DNA of 5,601 nt from Acidimicrobiales bacterium. GTDB lineage: Bacteria; Actinomycetota; Acidimicrobiia; Acidimicrobiales; Ilumatobacteraceae. Position numbers and translations under genes: made by a program. How positions within the stretch are numbered: the stretch's first letter is position 1; every line of letters starts with the position of its first letter. Shown here one piece after another: positions 1-5,601 of this stretch. The notes under the pieces were generated by a model, which worked only from the letters and a program-made list of their open reading frames with translations, searched no databases and was not told where the DNA came from. Where the stretch lies: NCBI GenBank assembly GCA_030830415.1, contig JAURNB010000005.1, forward strand, positions 1-5,601, given 5' to 3'.

Positions 1-744
1 CTCAAGAGCACGTGCCACCGCTTCTTTTTTGTCGACCGCCCAAGCTGCTTCACCGCTGCCCACAGCTGGCATGAAGAGCACAGGTACTGAAATGTTGGGG
101 AAGCGTTCTTCGGGATTGTGTTCCCACAAACCGCGCAGCACTTTGAGATGTCGTTCTAATGAGAGCCACGGGCGAATGGTGCCATCGGCGAGCACTTCCA
201 TATTTGCCATTGCGCCGCGAATGCCTGCTTCTGGCCAATCGGAGTGGTGCGCACGAATGGCGCCTTCGAGTCGCGTTGCTGGTGTGCCAAGCAAGTTGGG
301 CGGGCGCAGTTGTTGTTCACACGTTTCCCATTCGGGAAAATGTTTTTGTAATTGAATGGTTCCGCCATCGACCGCGCACACACCGCGCACAAGGTGTGGT
401 GCACGTGCAGCAAGTTCAATCACAACGTTGGCGCCCCACGACTGACCAGCAACAACGGGGCGATGTAGCTCCAGTTGTGTAATGAAGAGTTCAAGGTCAT
501 GGGCAACAGTGCTCATGTCGAAACCATCGTCGGGTTTGGAACTTTGCCCGTGCCCACGCTGGTCGATGGCCACCACATAGTGGCCAAGGTCGACGAGGTG
601 CTCGGCAACGCCGTCCCACAGCCGAGCATTGGAGGCAAGACCGTGCACTAAGAGCATGGGGGCCTCGGGAAGAGTGGGTTCGCCCCACGCGATGCAATGG
701 AGATGCAGGCCGGAGCGGATTTCGTGCATCTGGTGTTGTGTCAT
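1..744 (-). CDS. Alpha/beta hydrolase, C-terminus cut by left window edge
   Basis: The minus-strand reading frame is open from the ATG at 744-742 to the window edge, giving 248 residues with no stop. It shows the alpha/beta-hydrolase order: oxyanion-loop HG at residues 34-35, the DQRGHGQS turn at 61-68, and the nucleophile elbow GQSWG at 100-104 with Ser102 as likely nucleophile. A probable cap region follows at about 130-205. After the strand VPVLFMP (220-226) the usual catalytic Asp is not evident (the sequence reads AVGSGE), so Asp126 in AVDGG, after the preceding core strand, may be the acid. The catalytic His should lie in the missing C-terminus. No signal peptide is seen, so it is probably cytoplasmic. 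Substrate cannot be predicted; esterase, epoxide hydrolase-like or C-C hydrolase activity are all possible. It is transcribed divergently from larE. No Shine-Dalgarno precedes the ATG. Family is sure, specific function is not. Confidence 0.9.
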   Translation of the reverse strand, partial: MTQHQMHEIRSGLHLHCIAWGEPTLPEAPMLLVHGLASNARLWDGVAEHLVDLGHYVVAIDQRGHGQSSKPDDGFDMSTVAHDLELFITQLELHRPVVAGQSWGANVVIELAARAPHLVRGVCAVDGGTIQLQKHFPEWETCEQQLRPPNLLGTPATRLEGAIRAHHSDWPEAGIRGAMANMEVLADGTIRPWLSLERHLKVLRGLWEHNPEERFPNISVPVLFMPAVGSGEAAWAVDKKEAVARALE

Positions 745-805
745 TGTGGCTAGTTTCTCATGCTTTGGGCGAAGTCGCGTAATGCTGGCATGTCACGATA
801 GACAG
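745..805. promoter_or_regulatory. Divergent intergenic region between hydrolase and larE
   Basis: These 61 bases separate two genes transcribed away from each other, so start signals for both units should lie here or inside the 5' ends of the genes. The stretch TAATGC at 780-785 resembles a -10 box for the plus-strand unit, but no -35 hexamer sits at proper spacing. No clear palindromic operator is visible. Neither flanking ATG has a strong Shine-Dalgarno sequence, so short or absent leaders are possible. Assignment rests on gene orientation, not on a recognised motif. Confidence 0.4.
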
Positions 806-1651
806 ATGAGCAATATGTCGAGCGCCATTTGCCTTCCTCCCTCGTCTGTAAAGGTCGATGCGCTACGAACTTCCATCGAATCGATGGGAAATGTGGTGGT
901 GGCCTTTAGTGGTGGAGCCGACTCAGCATTTCTTGGCGCCTTTGCCACCTTGGTTTTAGGAGCAAACAATGTGTTGTGTGCCACGGCAGTATCGGCATCT
1001 TTGGCGGCAAGTGAAGCCGACGATTGTCGTGCACTTGCCACAGAGTGGGGCCTGAACTGGCAAACATTTCTCACCAATGAAACAAGTCGACCTGAATACA
1101 TTGCAAATAGTGGCGACCGTTGCTTTCACTGCAAAGACGAACTCATGGATGTGTTGGTGCCCATCGCTCGCGAGCGCAGCGCACACATCGCACTCGGCGT
1201 GAATGTTGATGACCTCGGTGATCATCGCCCGGGGCAACAAGCAGCAGAACTGAAAGGCGCAGTGTTCCCCCTCGTGGTGGCGAACTTGTCGAAAGCAGAA
1301 ATTCGTGACCTATCGCAAGCAATGGGGCTGCGCACCTGGAACAAGCCAGCCGCCGCGTGTTTAGCAAGTCGTGTTCCGTACGGAACTGCGGTCACCGTGG
1401 GGCTGCTCAGCACCATCGATCGCGCTGAAGCAGCAATGCGACAATTGGGTTTCGTAGGAAATATGCGGGTGCGTCATGAAGGAAAAACGGCCCGTATTGA
1501 GCTCGATGCCAGCGACATTGCCCGTGCGGCGGAGTTACACAACAGCATTGTGGGTGCTCTTGAGCCGTTGGGGTATCAGTACGTCACCCTCGACCTTGCC
1601 GGTTTTCGCTCGGGCAACTTGAATTGGGCATTAGGGGCCGATAAATCGTAA
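806..1651 (+). CDS. larE: ATP-dependent sulfur transferase, LarE family
   Basis: LarE activates the carboxylate of the pyridinium dicarboxylate mononucleotide with ATP and inserts sulfur, a step in making the nickel-pincer nucleotide cofactor of lactate racemase and related enzymes. From the ATG at 806 the protein has 281 residues, near the usual 270-280. It shows the PP-loop SGGADS (35-40), a CFHC pair (Cys106, Cys109), the GVNVDDLGDHRPG segment (131-143), the NKPAAACLASRVPYG segment with Cys185, and the terminal GFRSG motif (266-270). Cys185 aligns with the sacrificial Cys176 of Lactobacillus plantarum LarE. The extra CxxC resembles the three-cysteine LarE of Thermotoga maritima, which holds a [4Fe-4S] cluster. 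The frame stays open upstream to 629, but that part lies antisense to the hydrolase gene and does not resemble LarE; ATG 815 is an alternative start. LarB and LarC are not in the window, so its target here is uncertain. Confidence 0.9.
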   Translation: MSNMSSAICLPPSSVKVDALRTSIESMGNVVVAFSGGADSAFLGAFATLVLGANNVLCATAVSASLAASEADDCRALATEWGLNWQTFLTNETSRPEYIANSGDRCFHCKDELMDVLVPIARERSAHIALGVNVDDLGDHRPGQQAAELKGAVFPLVVANLSKAEIRDLSQAMGLRTWNKPAAACLASRVPYGTAVTVGLLSTIDRAEAAMRQLGFVGNMRVRHEGKTARIELDASDIARAAELHNSIVGALEPLGYQYVTLDLAGFRSGNLNWALGADKS

Positions 1652-1673
1652 GGTGTACTCAGTAGTAACTCAT

Positions 1674-1683
1674 GGGGGTAGGA
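1674..1683 (+). promoter_or_regulatory. Purine-rich stretch deciding the start of the LLM gene
   Basis: The run GGGGGTAGGA directly precedes the ATG at 1684 and is the only purine-rich, ribosome-binding-like sequence in front of any gene here. Its spacing is atypical: AGGA abuts the ATG and the G run lies about 5 bases away. An in-frame ATG at 1672 lies just before it and would add MGVG to the protein. Because family members normally begin with MKL, the ATG at 1684 is preferred, but both starts are possible. Confidence 0.4.
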
Positions 1684-2739
1684 ATGAAACTGTCAATGAT
1701 GGTCAACTATGCAGGTGGCTTTAAAGAAGCTGCTGCACGTGTTGTAGAACTAGAAAAAGCTGGTCTCGATCAGGTGTGGATTGCCGAGGCATACAGTTTC
1801 GATGCCATTTCGCAAGTGGGTTACCTTGCTGCAATCACCAATCGCGTGGAGATTGGAACAGGCATTGTGAACGTGTACTCGCGTTCTGCAGCGCTCATGG
1901 CAATGACCGGCGCTGGTTGCGACTATGTCAGCGACGGACGCTTTATTCTTGGTTTGGGTGCATCGGGCCCACAAGTAGTGGAAGGTTTCCATGGCGTTCC
2001 TTATGAGAAGCCAATGCAGCGCATTAAGGAATACATCGAAGTGTGCCGCGAAGTGTGGAAGCGTGAAAAGGCTCTCAACTATCAGGGTCAAACCGTGACA
2101 GCACCTTTGCCAGCAGGCGAAGGTACCGGACTCGGCAAACCACTCAAGCTCATCAACCACCCATTGCGCTCAGACATTCCTATTTGGTGGGCAAGTTTGA
2201 AGGGTCTCAGCGTCGAGGCAACTGCAGAGTTGGCCGACGGTTGGTTGCCCATCATGTTCGTGCCAGAAAAGTTCGACAAAGTATGGGGCAAGCAGTTGAA
2301 GGCCGGTACTGCAAAGCGCAGTAAAGACCTGAAGCCACTCGACATCAGCGCAGGCGGCATTCTTGCCATTGGCGAAGACAACGTGGGCGACACCAAAGCC
2401 AAAATTCTCAACATGGTGCGCCCGAACAGTGCTCTGTACATCGGTGGCATGGGTGCTCGTGGCAAGAACTTCTACAACGACATTTGCTCGGCCTACGGAT
2501 ACGAAGCAGAAGCAAAATTGGTACAAGACCTGTACCTCGACGGCAAAAAAGAAGAAGCCGCTGCAGCAGTTCCCACCGAAATGCTCGAGCTCACCAACTT
2601 GGTGGGACCAAAGAGCTTCATCGCCGAGCGTGTGGCTGCATTCAAAGAAGCTGGTGTCACCGTTTTGTCGGTCAACCCTGTTGGCCCCGATGCCGCAAAG
2701 CAAATCGAGATACTGCGCGACATCGTTGACAGCATCTAG
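1684..2739 (+). CDS. LLM-class F420-dependent oxidoreductase, Rv3520c-like
   Basis: Luciferase-like monooxygenase (LLM) fold TIM-barrel protein, 351 residues from ATG 1684 (355 from ATG 1672). It follows the Rv3520c-type F420 family along its length: the start MKLSMMVNYAGG, VWIAEAYSFDA (31-41), RVEIGTGIVNVYSRSAA (54-70), GRFILGLGASGPQVVEGFHG (85-104), the GTGLGKPLK loop (147-155), LADGWLPI (183-190) and ALYIGGMGARGKNFYND (250-266). Such proteins are cytoplasmic and use F420 or sometimes FMN to transfer hydride to or from organic substrates; the substrate of this subgroup is not known to me. Cofactor choice is inferred from family resemblance. It starts 32 bases after larE (20 from ATG 1672) and ends 2 bases before the next gene, so the three are likely co-transcribed. 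Family assignment is firm, reaction unknown. Confidence 0.92.
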   Translation: MKLSMMVNYAGGFKEAAARVVELEKAGLDQVWIAEAYSFDAISQVGYLAAITNRVEIGTGIVNVYSRSAALMAMTGAGCDYVSDGRFILGLGASGPQVVEGFHGVPYEKPMQRIKEYIEVCREVWKREKALNYQGQTVTAPLPAGEGTGLGKPLKLINHPLRSDIPIWWASLKGLSVEATAELADGWLPIMFVPEKFDKVWGKQLKAGTAKRSKDLKPLDISAGGILAIGEDNVGDTKAKILNMVRPNSALYIGGMGARGKNFYNDICSAYGYEAEAKLVQDLYLDGKKEEAAAAVPTEMLELTNLVGPKSFIAERVAAFKEAGVTVLSVNPVGPDAAKQIEILRDIVDSI

Positions 2740-2741
2740 TC

Positions 2742-3941
2742 ATGTCTAGCCTTCCCCTCTCGGGTACATGTGCTCCAGGTTGGGAACAAGTGCGCGATGC
2801 AGTGCACTCCAACTTTGCTGATGGTGAAGAAGTGGGTTGCGGTGTTGCCGTGTACCACAAAGGTGAATTGGTTGTCGACCTTCTTGCCGGCTGGACTGAT
2901 CGCACAAAAACAAAAGAATATGCAGCCGACTCTTTGCAATTGGTCTTTAGCACCACAAAGGGAGTCACAGCTACTGCGGTAGCAATGTGTGTTGAGCGCG
3001 GTCTTCTCAGTTATGAATTGCCTGTAGCTCACTATTGGCCAGAATTTGCGCAGCATGGCAAAGGCAACATCACTGTTGCGCAGTTGTTGTCGCATCAAGC
3101 AGGTTTGTACACCGTTGAGCGCCACATGGAACTGGAAGAAATTCTGCACTGGAACACCATTACTGCAGAGCTTGCGGGTATGGCCCCGTTGTGGGAACCA
3201 GGTACAGCACACGGGTATCACGCACTCACTTTCGGTTGGCTTGCAGGCGAACTTATTCGTCGTGTTGATGGCCGTGGGGTAGGGCAATTCATTCAAGAAG
3301 AAATTGCATCGCCGCTTGGCGTGGAAATTTATGTGGGGCTTCCCGAAGCGCTTGAACACCGGGTCATTCCACTTTTAATGGGTCAAGGTCGGGAGAAGTC
3401 GACAGAGCCTGAATCTGAAGAAGCAAAGAAGACACGTGAATTGCTCGAGCAGTTCATCGGCCCCAACACTCCAGGCGGCAAAGCGTTGTCGTTGTCGGGT
3501 TCGTGGACGGGTGAAGGTCTCATGAACCGCAGTGACGTATTGCGTGCAGAAATACCTGCTGCAAACGGTGTCACCAATGCAAGGTCGCTGGCCGCAATGT
3601 ATGCAGCCTTGCAGCACCCGGTGAATGGGGTGCAGTTGTTGTCGTCCTCTATGCGCGACGCATCATTTACAATTCAAACTCCGAAGAATGAACCCGATAC
3701 ATGTTTGATTGGTCCGACGTCATTTGCAATGGGCTACATGGCTGCTTCGGAATTCACGCCATATGCCGGCGAGGGAAGTTGTGGACACCCAGGCTTCGGC
3801 GGCTCAGTTGCTTTCTTGCAACCACAGCGTGAACTTGCTTTTGGTTATGTGATGAACAAACTTGCCAATAATATTGTTGGCGATACGCGTGCAAAAGCGC
3901 TCATGGAGGCTGCTGCTCGGTGCGCAGACGCTCTCTCATAG
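2742..3941 (+). CDS. Serine hydrolase, class C beta-lactamase fold (EstB/LipL-like)
   Basis: Penicillin-binding-type serine hydrolase of 399 residues, close to the usual size of family VIII carboxylesterases. The catalytic motif is S70-T-T-K73 in VFSTTKG, with Ser70 as nucleophile and Lys73 as base. Tyr159 in HGYHALTFG fits the second-motif tyrosine. HPGFGGS (349-355) occupies the place of the third KTG/WxG motif. The LLSHQAGL segment (115-122) is also typical. There is no signal peptide or lipobox, which argues for a cytoplasmic esterase or amidase rather than a secreted beta-lactamase or cell-wall enzyme. A charged insert, roughly 217-236, is rich in Glu and Lys. The ATG lies 2 bases after the preceding stop codon and has no Shine-Dalgarno, so translation is probably coupled to that of the oxidoreductase. 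Its last 41 bases overlap the convergent transporter gene. Substrate unknown. Confidence 0.92.
   Translation: MSSLPLSGTCAPGWEQVRDAVHSNFADGEEVGCGVAVYHKGELVVDLLAGWTDRTKTKEYAADSLQLVFSTTKGVTATAVAMCVERGLLSYELPVAHYWPEFAQHGKGNITVAQLLSHQAGLYTVERHMELEEILHWNTITAELAGMAPLWEPGTAHGYHALTFGWLAGELIRRVDGRGVGQFIQEEIASPLGVEIYVGLPEALEHRVIPLLMGQGREKSTEPESEEAKKTRELLEQFIGPNTPGGKALSLSGSWTGEGLMNRSDVLRAEIPAANGVTNARSLAAMYAALQHPVNGVQLLSSSMRDASFTIQTPKNEPDTCLIGPTSFAMGYMAASEFTPYAGEGSCGHPGFGGSVAFLQPQRELAFGYVMNKLANNIVGDTRAKALMEAAARCADALS
3901..3941. other. Tail-to-tail overlap of two coding regions
   Basis: The serine hydrolase stop (TAG, 3939-3941, plus strand) and the transporter stop (TGA, 3903-3901, minus strand) lie inside each other's genes, so 41 bases encode both C-termini on opposite strands. 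The hydrolase end reads LMEAAARCADALS and the transporter end reads MRERLRTEQQPP. No intergenic room exists for a terminator, so transcripts from both sides must end inside the opposing gene and will be complementary at their 3' ends. Confidence 0.9.
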
Positions 3942-5145
3942 GTTTTGTCAGAATCAGATAACTGATACTTGCAAACGCGGCAGTTATTGCGAAAACGGCA
4001 ATGGTTACCCGAACACCAACGGCATCGGCTAGAAGACCCGATGCGGCGCTCGACAAACTGAGCATCAGGGTAACAATGGCAAAGTCGCCAGCAAGTACGC
4101 GCCCACGTACGGCATCGGGCGATCGCATCTGTAAGCCGTATGAAGAGAGCGTCCACTGTGCTCCGCCACCAAAGTGAGCAAGTGCTACGCAGATGGCCGC
4201 AATGGCGATATTGGGGCTTGCTGCAGCGCCCAAATAAAACACAGAGAATAAGAGCCCAGCAATGCCACACGTAAAGAGAAGTTTTTGCAGGTTGCCCTTT
4301 ACGAACCGCGCGCCAATAATGGGGCCAAGCCCTGAGCCAATGCCACGAACGCCAATGAGCATGCCACGGCCTGCATCGCCCGATTTGAAAACGTCAGAGG
4401 CAAGAACCGCAAGCTGACTCACAATGCCGGCACCCACAGCAAATGTCGTTTTTGAAGCCACAAGAGCCAAAATCACTTTGTCTTGCCTGGCTAAATGTAG
4501 AGCTTCTTTCATATCGTCAAATGGACGCATGCGAGGTCGCTTCACATCACCTGGCTGATGCGTGCGGTGTTCTTGCATCTTTGTCTGAATGGCTGCAAAG
4601 AGTGCTGCGGCAACGAGAAAAGAAACTCCGTTCACAACGAATGCGGCAGTGCGGCCAAATGCTTGCGAAAACAATCCACCGATACCGGCGCCCACAGCAA
4701 GCATGATGCCCCAAGTGGCACCAAGAAGCGAGTTCGCCTTGGTGAGCTCTTCAGGGTTGCGAGCGAGGTTGGGAAGTGCGGCTCCGCTGGCAGGTCCAAT
4801 AAAAGCAGCCAGAGCAGAGACGGACGACTGAAAAAGAAACACCATCCAGATACGCGAATCTCCAGCGGTGAGAAGCCCGAACGCGGCAATGGCTTGGCAA
4901 CAAGAAACAACAACAAGAACTTTTTTGCGGTCGTATCGATCGGCAGTTGGGCCTGCAATGGGTGAAGCTAAGAACGAGGGGAGTGAGAATGTCACCATCA
5001 CAAGCGACACAAGAAATTTAGAGCCCGTTGCATCTTCAACGAGGCCAGCGAGTGCTACAAAAGAGAACCAGTCACCCAGGTATGAAATGACCTGTGCAAT
5101 GAAGAGCAGGCGTATATCGCGGTTCTCGCGCAGCAGTTTCCACAT
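3901..5145 (-). CDS. MFS transporter, EntS/MFS_3-like exporter
   Basis: Integral inner-membrane protein of 414 residues with alternating hydrophobic segments consistent with 12 helices in two halves, joined by a hydrophilic cytoplasmic loop at about 188-224 (EHRTHQPGDVKRPRMRPFDD). The short cytoplasmic N-terminus leads into GDWFSFVAL (24-32). The motif A-like GPTADRYDRKK (65-75) follows the second helix. LPNLARNPEELTKANSL (124-140) and RSPDAVRGRV (341-350) are typical of the EntS-like/MFS_3 drug and siderophore exporter group. It probably exports a small molecule by proton antiport, but the substrate cannot be read from sequence. The ATG at 5145 lies 12 bases after the stop of the upstream flavoprotein gene, implying co-transcription. 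No Shine-Dalgarno is present; the bases before the ATG are C-rich. Family is firm, direction and cargo are inferred. Confidence 0.9.
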   Translation of the reverse strand: MWKLLRENRDIRLLFIAQVISYLGDWFSFVALAGLVEDATGSKFLVSLVMVTFSLPSFLASPIAGPTADRYDRKKVLVVVSCCQAIAAFGLLTAGDSRIWMVFLFQSSVSALAAFIGPASGAALPNLARNPEELTKANSLLGATWGIMLAVGAGIGGLFSQAFGRTAAFVVNGVSFLVAAALFAAIQTKMQEHRTHQPGDVKRPRMRPFDDMKEALHLARQDKVILALVASKTTFAVGAGIVSQLAVLASDVFKSGDAGRGMLIGVRGIGSGLGPIIGARFVKGNLQKLLFTCGIAGLLFSVFYLGAAASPNIAIAAICVALAHFGGGAQWTLSSYGLQMRSPDAVRGRVLAGDFAIVTLMLSLSSAASGLLADAVGVRVTIAVFAITAAFASISYLILTKPMRERLRTEQQPP

Positions 5146-5157
5146 GGGGTGAAGTGC

Positions 5158-5601
5158 TTAAGCGAAGTACTTCTGCGTGGAGCGTAAGAACTTTTCTGCT
5201 TCGGCAACAATGTCGCGCACAATCTGGCCTGCAGGGATGAGCGAGTTGATAGCGCCAACACCTTGACCACATGGCATGAACTCACGATTCACATCAACAA
5301 CAGTGTCGCTTGGGTAACCGAGGTGGTTTGCACCTTCGCCCATGGAGTAGATGGCTTGTTGTGGGAAGGGCTTCAGCTCTTCAGGATGTTGTTCATAGTG
5401 ATTTGTCCAGTCATTGCGCACCACGCGGCATGTTTTGCCCGTGAAGCCACGCGAAATAACGGTTCCGTCTTCGTGAATGGCAAGAAGAGTTTCTTTGTAA
5501 CCCTGAACTGCACGAGCTTCAGGAGTTGCAATAAAGCGCGTGCCAATCCATACGCCATCGGCGCCGAGTGCAAGTGATGCAGCAAGACCACGGCCATCGA
5601 A
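5158..5601 (-). CDS. Nitronate monooxygenase-like flavoprotein, N-terminus cut by right window edge
   Basis: The frame is open from the window edge at 5601 to the TAA at 5160-5158, giving the last 147 residues of a protein normally about 320-360 long. It opens with FDGRGLAASLALGADGVWIG and TRFIATPEA, the FMN phosphate-binding end of the TIM barrel in the nitronate monooxygenase (2-nitropropane dioxygenase)/FabK-like family. It closes with CGQGVGAINSLIPAGQIVRD and IVAEAEKFL, the usual family tail. Family members oxidise alkyl nitronates with FMN and O2, but many relatives act as other FMN oxidoreductases or enoyl-ACP reductases. The catalytic His region and N-terminal FMN residues lie outside the window, so the activity cannot be decided. 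In-frame GTG codons near 5424 are internal, not starts. The gene leads a minus-strand pair with the MFS transporter. Confidence 0.88.
   Translation of the reverse strand, partial: FDGRGLAASLALGADGVWIGTRFIATPEARAVQGYKETLLAIHEDGTVISRGFTGKTCRVVRNDWTNHYEQHPEELKPFPQQAIYSMGEGANHLGYPSDTVVDVNREFMPCGQGVGAINSLIPAGQIVRDIVAEAEKFLRSTQKYFA

Noticed and set aside
629..805. In-frame N-terminal extension of the LarE frame (59 residues)
   Set aside because: It lies mostly antisense to the alpha/beta hydrolase 5' end, is rich in Cys, Arg and Trp with no LarE similarity, and would make the protein far longer than the family; ATG 806 gives the right length.
2170..2703. 177-codon open frame antisense to the LLM gene
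   Set aside because: Composition (many Cys, Phe, His) is that of a shadow frame, with no recognisable domain, and the plus strand encodes a full, conserved protein.
2736..3359. 207-codon open frame antisense to the serine hydrolase gene
   Set aside because: Covered entirely by a conserved gene on the other strand; the translation has no motif and an improbable composition.
3953..3966. ATCAG-ATAA-CTGAT inverted repeat just after the serine hydrolase stop, as a possible terminator
   Set aside because: The stem is only 5 pairs with no following T run, and it lies inside the transporter coding region; likely chance.
4443..4965. Plus-strand open frames inside the transporter gene
   Set aside because: They are shadows of a conserved membrane protein on the minus strand and show no domain of their own.
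5263..5577. 104-codon plus-strand frame over the nitronate monooxygenase region
   Set aside because: The minus strand encodes recognisable FMN-binding motifs throughout; the plus-strand translation has none.

Overview
The window holds six protein genes packed almost without gaps: two cut off by the window ends and four complete. Base composition looks moderate (low-to-mid 50s % G+C by eye). An LLM-class oxidoreductase closely resembling the mycobacterial Rv3520c (F420) family and a LipL/EstB-like serine hydrolase point to an actinobacterium. The moderate G+C would suit an uncultured, aquatic Acidimicrobiia/Ilumatobacter-type lineage, but that placement is inference. No RNA gene, mobile element, CRISPR array or convincing terminator was seen.

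Layout. (1) Minus strand, 1-744: the first 248 residues of an alpha/beta hydrolase whose C-terminus lies beyond the left edge. (2) 745-805: a 61-base divergent gap that must carry the start signals of both flanking units. (3) Plus strand, 806-3941: a tight three-gene unit of a LarE-type ATP-dependent sulfur transferase, an F420-type LLM oxidoreductase, and a beta-lactamase-fold serine hydrolase that starts 2 bases after the preceding stop. (4) Minus strand, 5601-3901: the C-terminal half of a nitronate monooxygenase-like flavoprotein, followed 12 bases later by an MFS exporter-like protein. The two units converge and overlap tail to tail by 41 bases.

How the genes may work together. No pathway is proven by the sequence. 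The window is rich in enzymes of small-molecule turnover: two unrelated hydrolases, two flavin/deazaflavin-type oxidoreductases and one exporter-like permease. LarE is known for making the nickel-pincer cofactor together with LarB and LarC, neither of which lies in this window. Its position at the head of a unit with an F420-type oxidoreductase is the most curious feature. Otherwise this looks like ordinary compact chromosomal sequence; I see no clear sign of a new defence, mobile or RNA system.
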